DNA of 64,000 nucleotides from Gammaproteobacteria bacterium (GTDB taxonomy: Bacteria > Pseudomonadota > Gammaproteobacteria > Xanthomonadales > Wenzhouxiangellaceae), in contig JAJFKY010000010.1 of the NCBI GenBank assembly GCA_021772975.1, positions 62,001 through 126,000 on the forward strand, written 5' to 3'. The position numbers and the translations under genes are program-made. The stretch's first letter is position 1. Each line of letters starts with the position of its first letter. Below are positions 55,980-64,000 of this stretch, piece after piece. The notes below the pieces were generated by a model. The model saw nothing but the letters and a program-made list of their open reading frames with translations, made no database searches and was not told the origin of the DNA.

Positions 55980-56747
55980 TTAATTTTTGGGCGGCCAGGG
56001 AAAGAAGGCACTGGTGGTGCGCTGATATTCACGATAATCATCTCCCCGGCTTTTTAACGCCTGCTGCTCGGTATAGGGAATACCTGTCAGGCGATATAAA
56101 AACAGCAGCATCACCACCGGCCCCAGCAATGCCAGCCACCAGTAGCCACCGCCAACCGCCAACAGGGGATAGCTGCACCAGTGCAGCCACTCAAAAAAAT
56201 AATTGGGGTGGCGTGAATAACGCCACAGGCCTTCCCGGCAGGTTTTACCCTGACTGTCGGGACGATGTTTGAAACGGGCCAATTGGCGATCAGCAATACT
56301 TTCGCCGCTGATCGCGACTAGCCATACAATCACTGCCAGAACAGCCCAGCTACTGAACCCCGCCGGATTATTGGCCGTTACCCAGAATACCCAGCCAAAT
56401 AACCAGGCCACCAGCGCCTGGGCCAGGAAAAACCATAATAAGTTGGACTGTTGTTTTTCACCCCAGCGCTGGCGCATCGCCTGATAGCGGCCGTCTTCGG
56501 GTTCTCCGGCCACCCGTACACCCAGATGCCAGGCCAGCCGCAGCCCCCAGAAACCACCCATCACAGCGGTTAACAGCCGCATGCTTTCAGAGCCGTCACC
56601 CAGCCACGCATGGATGATAGCCAGCGCGCCCAGCAATGCCGACCAGACCACATCGACCCAGCCTGCGTTATCAACCCGGCGTTGATACAGCCAGGTAAGG
56701 CACATGATAATTGCACTGAAAAGCAGTAACACCAGTTGTATACGCAT
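55980..56747 (-). CDS. DUF1295 membrane protein (steroid 5-alpha-reductase/methyltransferase-like fold)
   Basis: A 255-residue integral membrane protein with about six helices. The C-terminal block CREGLWRYSRHPNYFFEWLHW...YRLTGIPYTEQQALKSRGDDYREY is the DUF1295 signature, related to isoprenylcysteine methyltransferases and 3-oxo-5-alpha-steroid 4-dehydrogenases that bind NADPH or SAM in the membrane. The true substrate is unknown. The gene stands alone between the GST and a palindromic element. Confidence 0.88.
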   Translation of the reverse strand: MRIQLVLLLFSAIIMCLTWLYQRRVDNAGWVDVVWSALLGALAIIHAWLGDGSESMRLLTAVMGGFWGLRLAWHLGVRVAGEPEDGRYQAMRQRWGEKQQSNLLWFFLAQALVAWLFGWVFWVTANNPAGFSSWAVLAVIVWLVAISGESIADRQLARFKHRPDSQGKTCREGLWRYSRHPNYFFEWLHWCSYPLLAVGGGYWWLALLGPVVMLLFLYRLTGIPYTEQQALKSRGDDYREYQRTTSAFFPWPPKN

Positions 56748-56813
56748 GTTTTGTCTCTATGTTTTAACTCAAGCTTTTCGTCATCAAGTGTAATATGGAT
56801 GAGCTAGACTAGT

Positions 56814-57124
56814 GAACCTCTGATTTAATCTGACATGGTCGCGCCATATAAGATTTACAGGGGGATTGAAATGCTCCAAGACAAGGCGTCTTGCGCAGTG
56901 CAATAGCCGGTCTATTGCCAAGCAACGCAACGCAGGATTGGAGCATTTCAGGCGTAACCCCCTGTGGGAGCTGCCTTATTTGGCGCAGTGCAGCCCATAG
57001 ACAATGGCCAATCTGTCCACTCGACATAGCCAGCTATGCCTGCGTTGACGGATTTATAGATTATGGCACTGCACTGCACCAAATAAGACTCGCTCGCGGC
57101 CATGCCAGATTAAATCAGAGATTC
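56814..57124. repeat. MITE-like nested palindromic element, about 311 bp
   Basis: The ends are 30-bp terminal inverted repeats: 56814-56843 (GAACCTCTGATTTAATCTG...) and the complement of 57095-57124 (GAATCTCTGATTTAATCTG...), with three mismatches. Inside are two further inverted-repeat pairs: ACAGGGGG...GAAATGCTCCAA at 56857-56879 against 56938-56965, and CTTATTTGG(C/T)GCAGTGCAG...CCATA at 56975-56999 against 57062-57088. Short palindromes (ATAGCCGGTCTAT, CATAGCCAGCTATG) lie in the loops. There is no open frame and no transposase. No clear target-site duplication is visible. It ends 49 nt before the next gene. Confidence 0.75.
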
Positions 57125-57173
57125 CTTAGCACTGTACCGTGCTTCTTAATGGCAATACATCTAGGATAAAACC

Positions 57174-58199
57174 ATGCATAAAACTTTATCAGTTACCTTG
57201 GGTTTGCTGACCACATTATCGTTATTGACCACTGCCAACGACAGCCGGGCGGCTGAAATTACCATCCAGGAGTGGCCGGTGCCCTGGGAGAACACCCGTC
57301 CGCGGGACCCCTTCGTGGCCCCGGATGGCCGGGTTTGGTTTGTCGGCCAGGCCGGTCATTATGCAGCGGTTTTTGATCCCGGCACTGAAACATTTACCCG
57401 CATTGATATGGACGACGGCACTGGCCCGCACAATCTGATCGTCGACGGCGATGGCATCGTCTGGTACGCGGGCAATCGCGCCGCACATATCGGCAGATTG
57501 GATCCTGGCGCGCCCGGCGGTGAGCAGATCAAAAAATACCCCACTCCCCAGGACACTGCCGCCGACCCGCATACCCTGATTGAAGCGGACAATGGGATGA
57601 TCTGGTTTACCGCCCAGCAGAGTAATGGCATCGGATGTTTTGATCCGGCTACCGGTGAGGTACGGATGCTGAGTGTCCCAACCAGTCGCGCCCGCCCCTA
57701 CGGGATTGATCTGGACGGTCAGGGCAACCCATGGGTAGTTCTGCTGGGCACTAACAAACTGGCTCGGGTAGATGCCGAGGCTTTCACCTTGGAAGAAATC
57801 GAAATGCCACGTGCGGCGACCCGTCCGCGCCGAATTGCCATCAGCAGTGACGATCTGATCTGGTATGTCGATTATGCCGAAGGCTACCTGGGCCACTACA
57901 ATCCGGAAACCAAAACATTCAAGGAATGGCCAACGCCCGGCCGCCAGGCCGAAGGCCTGCGCGGCAGCGGTCCGTATGCCATGGCCATCGATGCTCAGGA
58001 CAGAATCTGGCTGGTAGAAACCTTTCCCGCCCCTAACCGCCTGGTTGGTTTTGATCCGGCCAGTGAAACATTTATCAGCGAGACCGCCATTCCCAGCGGA
58101 GCGGGTTCAGTCCGGCATATGTATTATGATACCCGCACCAATTCAATCTGGTTTGGCACCGATGCCAACACCCTGGGAAAAGCCCAGCTACCAGACTGA
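57174..58199 (+). CDS. Virginiamycin-B-lyase-like (Vgb/SMP-30-type) secreted beta-propeller
   Basis: A 341-residue protein with signal peptide MHKTLSVTLGLLTTLSLLTTANDSRA. Six or so blade repeats of the type RDPFVAPDGRVWFVGQAG, GPHNLIVDGDGIVWYAGN, DPHTLIEADNGMIWFTAQQ and RPYGIDLDGQGNPWVVLLG are typical of Vgb streptogramin lyases and related gluconolactonase propellers. Whether it is a lyase, a lactonase or a non-enzymatic propeller cannot be settled here, and resistance should not be assumed. The small GNAT gene follows 29 nt later. Confidence 0.85.
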   Translation: MHKTLSVTLGLLTTLSLLTTANDSRAAEITIQEWPVPWENTRPRDPFVAPDGRVWFVGQAGHYAAVFDPGTETFTRIDMDDGTGPHNLIVDGDGIVWYAGNRAAHIGRLDPGAPGGEQIKKYPTPQDTAADPHTLIEADNGMIWFTAQQSNGIGCFDPATGEVRMLSVPTSRARPYGIDLDGQGNPWVVLLGTNKLARVDAEAFTLEEIEMPRAATRPRRIAISSDDLIWYVDYAEGYLGHYNPETKTFKEWPTPGRQAEGLRGSGPYAMAIDAQDRIWLVETFPAPNRLVGFDPASETFISETAIPSGAGSVRHMYYDTRTNSIWFGTDANTLGKAQLPD

Positions 58200-58228
58200 A
58201 TCCGCAAAAAACATAAGAGCCTGAAAAC

Positions 58229-58495
58229 ATGCCTATCCAACATGATACCGACAATCAGCGCTACGTCCTTACCGTCGGTGAGGGCCACGATGATAATGCG
58301 GTGGTGCTGCGCTACCACCGGCCCGACGCCCGCACCATTGACTTCACTTCTACTTTTACGCCGCCCAGTCTGCGCGGTCAGGGGCTGGCCCGTAAAGTAG
58401 TGGAGCATGCTCTGGATAAGGCCGAACAGCAGGATCTAAACATCATTGCCACCTGCTGGTATGTGGCCAAACTGCTTAAAGAAAGGCAGCAGTAA
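58229..58495 (+). CDS. Small GNAT-like acetyltransferase (YjdJ/GNAT_like family)
   Basis: An 88-residue single-domain N-acetyltransferase-like protein. The acetyl-CoA loop is present as PPSLRGQGLARKVVEHALDKAEQQ, and the strands IDFTSTFTP before it and NIIATCWYV after it match the YidJ/YjdJ-type small GNAT group. Substrate unknown. Probably transcribed with the propeller gene upstream. Confidence 0.85.
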   Translation: MPIQHDTDNQRYVLTVGEGHDDNAVVLRYHRPDARTIDFTSTFTPPSLRGQGLARKVVEHALDKAEQQDLNIIATCWYVAKLLKERQQ

Positions 58496-58514
58496 CCTTG
58501 TTGAGCAGCCGGGT

Positions 58515-60077
58515 TTATTGCCCGGCTGTTTTAGCGTCACTTACCATCTTGCGCACGTCAGCCAGTAACTGATCGACGTCGAATATGACGCCATCCTTGA
58601 TGGTGTAACGGATACCGCGCATCCGGCCGGGTGTGCCATCCTCCAGCAGCCGGTAATGACCGGTGCCGTACAACAGTTTGAAGTTGGCCAGCGGGTTTTC
58701 CCGCACCACCACCAGATCGGCTTTCTTGCCAATCGCGATAGAACCGATGTCCTCGTCCATGCCCAGCGCTTCGGCGCCATTGAGCGTGGCCGACGTAAGC
58801 ACTTCCAGGGGGTGAAAGCCGGCTTCCTGCAGTAATTCCAACTCGCGAATATAACCAAAGCCATAGAGTTTGTAGATATAGCCCGAATCAGACCCGGTGG
58901 TTACCCGACCGCCATGGTTCTTGTAATCATTCAAAAACGTCATCCAGCGTTCAAAATTGCGCTTCCAGTCGATCTCATGCCGGGTGGTCCAGTCGAACCA
59001 GTACGAGCCGTGCGCTTCGGGGCTGGGCTCGAAAAACTTCAGCAATTTCGGATGGGCATATTCTTTGTGCCATTCAGCATTCTGCTCGCGCATCAGATCG
59101 CGGCTGGCTTCATAAATGGTCAGCGTTGGATTGATGGTGAAATCCAGCTCAATCAACTCATCACGTACCGCATTCCAGTGCTCGCTGCCCGGTTCAGCGG
59201 CCTGCAGCCATAACCGGCCAGCCTCACCGAAGCGATGCTGCTCGTTGTTGTAGTTGTAATCGAGCGGGTAATTCTGAATCACCTGATCGGTAAACAAAGC
59301 CTCCGGCAAGCCATACCAGTGTTCCATGGTGGTCAATCCGGCCCGGGCTGAGTCCAATACATTCCAGCGCACTACGTTTAGCTGCGCATGGTGCATGGCG
59401 CTACCCAGGTTTTGCTTACCCGCTTCATCAAACGCCGCGCTCATGATGGCCGGGCTGGCGCCAAAGAATTTGATGCCTTTGGCGCCTTGCCGGCGAATGC
59501 TTTTAACCCAGTCACGAGCCTGTTGCGGGGTACTGATCGGCTCCTCGGCGCCCATTCCAAAGCCGGCATAAGGCACAATCCTGGGCGCCGTGATGGCCAA
59601 AGCCTCACTGCGCTCGACGTGCTCCCGCACCCACTCCAGACCGTTGAAACTGCCTGGCTCACGCACGGTGGTGATGCCATGCGCCAGCCACAGCTTGAGC
59701 ACATATTCGGCGCTTACGCCCTGCTCATCCCCGCCCAGATGACCATGCATATCGATAAAACCCGGCAACACATACTGACCGCTTAAATCCAGTTCCCGAT
59801 CATCCGGCCCGGCCTGCGGGCGATTATCCGGGTCAATCTCAGCACCGGGGTTACCCACGCTCTGAATTCGGGTAATCCGATCATTTTCAATCACAATGTC
59901 AACCGGCCCTTGAGGCGGAGCGCCCTCACCACTGATCATGATCACACCGCGCAGGATCAGACGCTCGAACGGGCCTTCGCCTTGCTCTCGCTGCGGAGCC
60001 GGGGTGGGCGCCGCCAGCGCCAGGGTAACCGTTGCAGCCAGGCAGAGGATCAAAAAAATTCGCAGCCGGTTGTTCAT
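58515..60077 (-). CDS. Secreted amidohydrolase family protein
   Basis: A 520-residue metal-dependent hydrolase of the imidazolonepropionase/dihydroorotase type. Signal peptide MNNRLRIFLILCLAATVTLALA. Metal ligands are H111-x-H113 in GFIDMHGHLGG; GAKGIKFFGAS supplies the Lys region; AMHHAQ and MEHWYG supply further His; and the terminal Asp is in TTGSDSGY. The C-terminal small beta domain (GSIAIGKKADLVVVRENPL) is complete. Many exported relatives cleave blocked dipeptides or cyclic amides. The substrate is not predictable. It stands alone, divergent from the sulfotransferase. Confidence 0.9.
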   Translation of the reverse strand: MNNRLRIFLILCLAATVTLALAAPTPAPQREQGEGPFERLILRGVIMISGEGAPPQGPVDIVIENDRITRIQSVGNPGAEIDPDNRPQAGPDDRELDLSGQYVLPGFIDMHGHLGGDEQGVSAEYVLKLWLAHGITTVREPGSFNGLEWVREHVERSEALAITAPRIVPYAGFGMGAEEPISTPQQARDWVKSIRRQGAKGIKFFGASPAIMSAAFDEAGKQNLGSAMHHAQLNVVRWNVLDSARAGLTTMEHWYGLPEALFTDQVIQNYPLDYNYNNEQHRFGEAGRLWLQAAEPGSEHWNAVRDELIELDFTINPTLTIYEASRDLMREQNAEWHKEYAHPKLLKFFEPSPEAHGSYWFDWTTRHEIDWKRNFERWMTFLNDYKNHGGRVTTGSDSGYIYKLYGFGYIRELELLQEAGFHPLEVLTSATLNGAEALGMDEDIGSIAIGKKADLVVVRENPLANFKLLYGTGHYRLLEDGTPGRMRGIRYTIKDGVIFDVDQLLADVRKMVSDAKTAGQ

Positions 60078-60142
60078 GGTGTTTCCTTGTTAAACTGAAC
60101 GCAGTATAACGATTCAGCAAGTGTTGAGGCAGTGCGCTTCCG

Positions 60143-60865
60143 ATGGCAAAGATTCTTATTAACTCCATTCCCAAAAGCGGCACCTACCGGGTTGCCGCTT
60201 TGCTGCGGCAGGCGGGGGTTCAAGCCAGCGGGCTGCACATCACCGAAGACAAGGTCTGGGACTACACCGGCGTCGATGTAGCCACCGGACGGTCAGATCC
60301 TGATTCAACTTTGCAGGCCGGTATGACGCCTGCCCAGGCGCTGCATCAGGTCCCGGATAATCACTTACTGGTCGGCCATTTCGGATTCAGCATTCAGCAC
60401 AGCCGGTTATTGAAACCATTCACCACTATTTTTTTGATTCGCGATCTGCGCGAAGTGATTGTTTCCTGGTGCCGCTGGCAGGTATTCAGCGGTCAGAGCG
60501 AGGGTCTGGCTGAAATTGAAGATAAACAGCAAATGATTGTCAGTTTTCTTAACCTGAGCGCCCGACCCACCGCCCAGATCGTGCTGTCATTGTTACCCTG
60601 GTATTTTTATCTCCCCGCCAGGCATATCTTCCAGGTTGCGGATCTACATCAGATGGAAACGCTGGCAAGATTGTTTCAGGTCTGCGAACTAGCACTGACA
60701 GATTCCGAAATTGAACACATCCGGCAATCAGTGGATGCACAAAACACCCTGACCAAGGTGCCTGGCGGCACCTTGTTAGATGAATACTGGTCAGAACAGG
60801 CTGAACAGTTGTTTGTATCTCATAACCTGGCGCGCATCAATGCAATACTAGGCTATAAAGACTAG
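60143..60865 (+). CDS. Sulfotransferase-domain protein
   Basis: A 240-residue cytoplasmic PAPS-dependent sulfotransferase-like protein. The 5'-phosphosulfate loop is at the very N-terminus (SIPKSGTYRVAALLRQ, residues 8-23). The 3'-phosphate site follows as TTIFLIRDLREVIVSW. The C-terminal end KVPGGTLLDEYWSEQAEQLF corresponds to the substrate-side helices, but it is shorter than in most family members. The acceptor may be a lipid, glycan or small metabolite. No PAPS-synthesis gene is near, so sulfate activation must be encoded elsewhere. Confidence 0.85.
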   Translation: MAKILINSIPKSGTYRVAALLRQAGVQASGLHITEDKVWDYTGVDVATGRSDPDSTLQAGMTPAQALHQVPDNHLLVGHFGFSIQHSRLLKPFTTIFLIRDLREVIVSWCRWQVFSGQSEGLAEIEDKQQMIVSFLNLSARPTAQIVLSLLPWYFYLPARHIFQVADLHQMETLARLFQVCELALTDSEIEHIRQSVDAQNTLTKVPGGTLLDEYWSEQAEQLFVSHNLARINAILGYKD

Positions 60866-60886
60866 CAAAGCCTGTGATTCAGCTGC

Positions 60887-61300
60887 CTAATAACCGATGG
60901 GGTTGGTCAGCTTCTCTAAAAATAGTGTTCCAGTACCATCAGGGTTATCAAAATCAACCGAAAACTGGGACGAGCTTGCTGACCTTGGCGTTTTTAATGG
61001 CCCAAATTCTCCCCAAGGTGTTATCACCCGATCGTTCGGGTTATACGCGGGACCAAATACCGGGACTTCCGGCATTCTTGGCTCGTCAATCAGTTCCCAT
61101 CGGCACCCATTGGCGAAGCAACCCTCTAATTGCCCCAGATAATACCAGGCCTAGTCACCTTGCTGGTTATAAGTTAACCATAACCCGACGATATTCCGTG
61201 AGTTGCGATCACTGGTGTCTATCCGAGCAGGCATGAAAATAAAACCTTCACCACTGCGAGATTCATCGAACGATGAATGAAAAATTAACGGCGCGTTCAT
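60887..61300 (-). pseudogene. Amber-interrupted C-terminal relic of a secreted protein
   Basis: One minus frame runs 138 codons from ATG 61300 to TAA-type stop at 60887, broken only by TAG at codon 50 (61151-61153). Both sides read as one domain: SRSGEGFIFMPAR...NIVGLWLTYNQQGD, stop, AWYYLGQLEG...GTGTLFLEKLTN. This repeats the pattern of a C-terminal domain I associate with secreted proteins of marine gammaproteobacteria, in which Gln usually fills the stop position (CAG to TAG would be one change). There is no signal peptide or upstream promoter, and the hppA terminator abuts its start, so the N-terminal part of the parent gene has been lost. Confidence 0.65.
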
Positions 61301-61316
61301 AAAGCAAAAGTGACAC

Positions 61317-61345
61317 AAAAAAAGCCCCGCAGTGCGGGGCTTTTT
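61317..61345 (-). terminator. Rho-independent terminator of hppA
   Basis: A 10-bp stem AAAGCCCCGC with GCGGGGCTTT around a 3-nt loop, flanked by A and T runs. On the minus strand it ends in seven Ts, 18 nt after the hppA stop. Confidence 0.9.
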
Positions 61346-61362
61346 ACTCGGAATGGATTCGA

Positions 61363-63378
61363 TTAACGCGTTAACAAAGGCGCAATAACCAGGCTGACAA
61401 TCGCCATCACGTTGATCAGAATGTTCATCGCCGGGCCAGAGGTATCCTTGAATGGATCGCCCACGGTATCACCAACCACTGCCGCCTTATGCACATCTGA
61501 TCCCTTGCCTCCGTAGTTGCCTTTTTCAACAAACTTCTTGGCGTTGTCCCAGGCGCCACCGGCATTGGCCATGGTCAGCGCGAGCAACACACAGGAAATC
61601 AGCGCGCCAGCCAGCAGGCCGCCAAGAGCGTGTGCGCCTAACACGAAACCGACCACAATCGGTGAAAATACCGCCAGCGCGCCGGGCAAAATCATCCGCT
61701 GCAAAGCTGCACGCGTGGCGATATCAATGCAACGGGCATTATCCGGTTTACCTGTGCCTTCCAGTAGACCGGGGATTTCTTTGAACTGACGACGAATTTC
61801 ATGAATCATTTCAAACGCGGCATCACCCACCGCACGCATGGTAATGGCGGATACCAGAAACGGGAAAATACCGCCCAGGAACATCCCCATCAGCACATTC
61901 GGATTGCTGATATCCAGCGTGAATCCGGGAATATGAATGGCCACGGTTTTGATAAACGCCGCGATAATCGCCAACGCCGCCAAACCCGCCGCACCAATCG
62001 CAAAACCTTTGCCGATCGCAGCCGTGGTATTGCCCACTTCATCCAGGCCATCGGTGATTTTACGGGTTTCCTCGCCCAGACCGGCCATTTCAGCAATCCC
62101 GCCGGCGTTATCCGCCACCGGACCATAGGCATCAATGGCCATGGTGATACCGACCGTAGCCAGCATACCTACTGCACTGATACCAACACCGTATACACCG
62201 GCGCCTTCCGGCAATAGGAAACTGGTGATAAAAATGATCGCTGCGATAATCAACACCGGCCCAACCACTGATTCCATACCCGTCGCCAGGCCGGAAATCA
62301 TCACGGTTGCCGGGCCGGTCTGGCCGTCTTTGGCAATATCCCGAACCGGCTTACCGCCAGTGTAGTATTCGGTAATCAGTCCGATGCCAATGCCACCAGC
62401 CGCGCCGGTAACCACACACCACCAGACATTTACGCTAACGCCCAGCGCGGAAACAATAAACCAGGCCGCGCCAATAAAGATCACCGCGGCACCAAATGTT
62501 CCAAAACGCAAGGCTGCCGCCGGTTCAGCACCAGAGGCCATGCGTACGATCAGAATGCCCAGAATCGAACACAGCAGGCCACCGGACGCCAGTGCCAAAG
62601 GTAAAAACATCAGCATCTGCTGCTGCCCCATCACCGTGGTGGCGGCAAAAGTACTGGCAATGGCGATACAGGCGATCATGGAGCCACAATAGGATTCGAA
62701 AATATCTGAACCCATACCCGCCACGTCACCCACATTGTCACCGACGTTATCGGCGATCACGCCCGGGTTACGCGGATCATCTTCGGGAATGCCGGCTTCA
62801 ATTTTACCCACCAGATCAGCGCCCACATCAGCACTCTTGGTGAAGATGCCGCCGCCTACGCGTGAAAACAGCGCTACCGTCGATGCGCCCATGCCAAAGC
62901 CATGAATGGCTTCCGCATGCTGTGGGTCACCGCCGAAAAAGTAGTACAGACCGCCCAGACCAAGCAGACCCATCGCGGCTACCGTCAGGCCCATGATCGA
63001 ACCGCCGTAGAACGCTACCGACAATGCTGCCGCTGGCCCTTCCGTGGCCGCCGCCGTAGTGGTACGCACATTGGCCCGGGTAGCGGTATACATGCCGATA
63101 TAACCGGCGATCGCTGAGCTGAGCGCACCGGTCACGAAGGCCGCAGCGGTATGCCAGCTAGGGAAAGCAAAGAACAGACCTATCGCCAGCACCAGTGCAA
63201 AGATGCCCAGAATAGAATATTCACGCTTCATGAAAACCATGGCGCCATCGTGAATCGCCTCAGCGATTTCCGCCACCTTGCCCTCGCCGGCAGGATAACG
63301 TTTGACGACCAGGTATATGATAAACGCTGCCAGCAAACCGAATACGCCCAGTAGTGGCGGTATAAGTGATTGATTCAT
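61363..63378 (-). CDS. hppA: Membrane-bound ion-translocating pyrophosphatase
   Basis: A 671-residue, roughly 16-helix pump that hydrolyses PPi and moves H+ and/or Na+. The catalytic loop is complete: [37 protein letters not shown], with the DNVGDNVGD motif. In TM12 the motif is [14 protein letters not shown], with Ala in place of the Lys found in K+-independent enzymes (GNTTKA), so K+-dependence is predicted. The end [23 protein letters not shown] is the second PPi site. It may save energy or pump Na+ in a saline habitat. Monocistronic by its terminator. Confidence 0.95.
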   Translation of the reverse strand: MNQSLIPPLLGVFGLLAAFIIYLVVKRYPAGEGKVAEIAEAIHDGAMVFMKREYSILGIFALVLAIGLFFAFPSWHTAAAFVTGALSSAIAGYIGMYTATRANVRTTTAAATEGPAAALSVAFYGGSIMGLTVAAMGLLGLGGLYYFFGGDPQHAEAIHGFGMGASTVALFSRVGGGIFTKSADVGADLVGKIEAGIPEDDPRNPGVIADNVGDNVGDVAGMGSDIFESYCGSMIACIAIASTFAATTVMGQQQMLMFLPLALASGGLLCSILGILIVRMASGAEPAAALRFGTFGAAVIFIGAAWFIVSALGVSVNVWWCVVTGAAGGIGIGLITEYYTGGKPVRDIAKDGQTGPATVMISGLATGMESVVGPVLIIAAIIFITSFLLPEGAGVYGVGISAVGMLATVGITMAIDAYGPVADNAGGIAEMAGLGEETRKITDGLDEVGNTTAAIGKGFAIGAAGLAALAIIAAFIKTVAIHIPGFTLDISNPNVLMGMFLGGIFPFLVSAITMRAVGDAAFEMIHEIRRQFKEIPGLLEGTGKPDNARCIDIATRAALQRMILPGALAVFSPIVVGFVLGAHALGGLLAGALISCVLLALTMANAGGAWDNAKKFVEKGNYGGKGSDVHKAAVVGDTVGDPFKDTSGPAMNILINVMAIVSLVIAPLLTR

Positions 63379-63486
63379 AGTGTTTTCCGATAGTTCGATG
63401 AATACGGCTTCGCCGCCGTGTTATGCGTCGCGGCTGACGGAGTAAACCAACCGGCTATTGTACTAGCAGGCCGCCTGGTTGAGCAA

Positions 63487-64000
63487 TCAATTAGGTTGTT
63501 TATTACCGACCTGGGATCCCATATCCGCAAAAAACTGCCCGGCTACCGGCCACATTGACCAGCCGCCCGGTACTTCATCCAGGTTGCGCTGTAACCAGTC
63601 CTGCAAATCTGTATAAAGCTCGTCTGCTTGCCGGTAAGCGCCTTTGGATTCCAGCTCCAGAATACGCTGCCCGCTATCCGGGTCGATCATAACCCGGAAG
63701 AACAGGGTCTGGATCCGCAGCTTGATGACCATCTCCGCGAGCCCTGAACTGAGCTTGACCGGCTGACCGAAAAGCCGTATTTGCCGACTGGGCTGGTTGG
63801 GCGCCGCCGGCACATCCGCCAGCACCAATACTGATCCCTCATGCTGGAAAGCCTTGATCACTTTGCGGGGATAACTGCCCGGGGTGTAACGTTTACCGGG
63901 GAACAGCTTCTCCAGGTGCCGGCGCCGCAGACTGACATACCAATAGCGCAGCAACTGCCCGGCGAACTCCGCACGCTCCCGTTTGCGTAAAATATATACC
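63487..64000 (-). CDS. LpxL-like acyltransferase-fold protein, cut by window edge
   Basis: The frame is open from the right edge through about 170 codons to the stop at 63487. HEGSVLVLADVPAAPNQPSRQIRLFGQPVKLSSGLAEMVIK resembles the C-terminal half of the LpxL/LPLAT family (compare the GILPDQRPKAG block of the gene at 43238), though the classic Asp-Gln pair is replaced here by Asp-Val. The catalytic HxxxxE would lie outside the window. A basic lead (RKRERAEFAGQLLRYWYVSLRRRHLEKLF) precedes it. The gene is upstream of hppA on the same strand. Confidence 0.6.
   Translation of the reverse strand, partial: VYILRKRERAEFAGQLLRYWYVSLRRRHLEKLFPGKRYTPGSYPRKVIKAFQHEGSVLVLADVPAAPNQPSRQIRLFGQPVKLSSGLAEMVIKLRIQTLFFRVMIDPDSGQRILELESKGAYRQADELYTDLQDWLQRNLDEVPGGWSMWPVAGQFFADMGSQVGNKQPN

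Noticed and set aside
57174-58199. Reading the Vgb-like propeller as an antibiotic-resistance gene
   Set aside because: Most Vgb-like chromosomal propellers are of unknown function; fold similarity alone does not support resistance.

Overview
The window is about 56% G+C, densely coded, and clearly gammaproteobacterial. The block LysM protein-dprA-smg-topA-tsaC-hemF, divergent from def-fmt-rsmB-DUF4390-ntrY-ntrX-trkA-trkH, is a gene order known from gammaproteobacteria (compare the PA0016-PA0024 region of Pseudomonas). TamAB, Tat, LpxL-type acyltransferases and a TonB-dependent receptor confirm a Gram-negative envelope. The Oar-like receptor, the secreted metzincin and a secreted-protein relic of a type I associate with Xanthomonadales/Wenzhouxiangella-like marine lineages suggest that direction, but this is inference. 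I see no rRNA, tRNA, CRISPR array, intact transposase or prophage.

Layout. 1-0.7 kb: a NERD-domain protein cut by the left edge. 1.3-7.3 kb: tamA-tamB on the minus strand. 7.4-11.5 kb: two tandem, Tat-exported, vanadium-haloperoxidase-like paralogues, each with its own strong terminator. 11.9-16.2 kb: an RND permease and its periplasmic adaptor, without an outer-membrane factor. 16.7-22.3 kb: an FKBP-type isomerase, a LytS/LytR-type two-component pair, a CPA1-type antiporter and ferrochelatase. 22.5-24.9 kb: a secreted propeller-like protein with an IPTL-CTERM-like tail directly ahead of tatABC. 24.9-32.8 kb (minus): LysM protein, dprA, smg, topA, tsaC, hemF and a polysaccharide deacetylase. 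32.9-43.2 kb (plus): def, fmt, rsmB, a DUF4390 lipoprotein, an NtrY-like kinase, a degenerate NtrX-like regulator, trkA, trkH and a small TPR protein. 43.2-47.7 kb: LpxL-like acyltransferase, dtd, a CDF metal exporter, a DUF4124 protein and glnA. 48.1-58.5 kb, more accessory: prpD, a large Oar-like TonB receptor, a reprolysin-like metalloprotease, a glutathione S-transferase, a DUF1295 membrane enzyme, a roughly 310-bp nested-palindrome element, a Vgb-like propeller and a small GNAT protein. 58.5-64 kb: a secreted amidohydrolase, a sulfotransferase, a pseudogene broken by an amber codon, a membrane pyrophosphatase and a second acyltransferase-like gene cut by the right edge.

How the parts fit. 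The Tat translocon has two visible clients in the window, the haloperoxidases. Their halide or peroxide chemistry would act in the periplasm or outside. TamAB, TonB-receptor and RND genes serve the envelope. TrkAH, the antiporter, the pyrophosphatase and the NtrY/X-like pair point to ion and pH homeostasis in a saline habitat. The observations most worth following are the tandem haloperoxidases with Gly in place of the usual vanadate-binding Ser, the NtrX-like regulator that has lost its sigma-54 contact and ATPase motifs, the MITE-like palindromic element at 56.8-57.1 kb, and the amber-interrupted relic at 60.9-61.3 kb. I found no clearly new multi-gene system. The tandem haloperoxidase locus is the best candidate.
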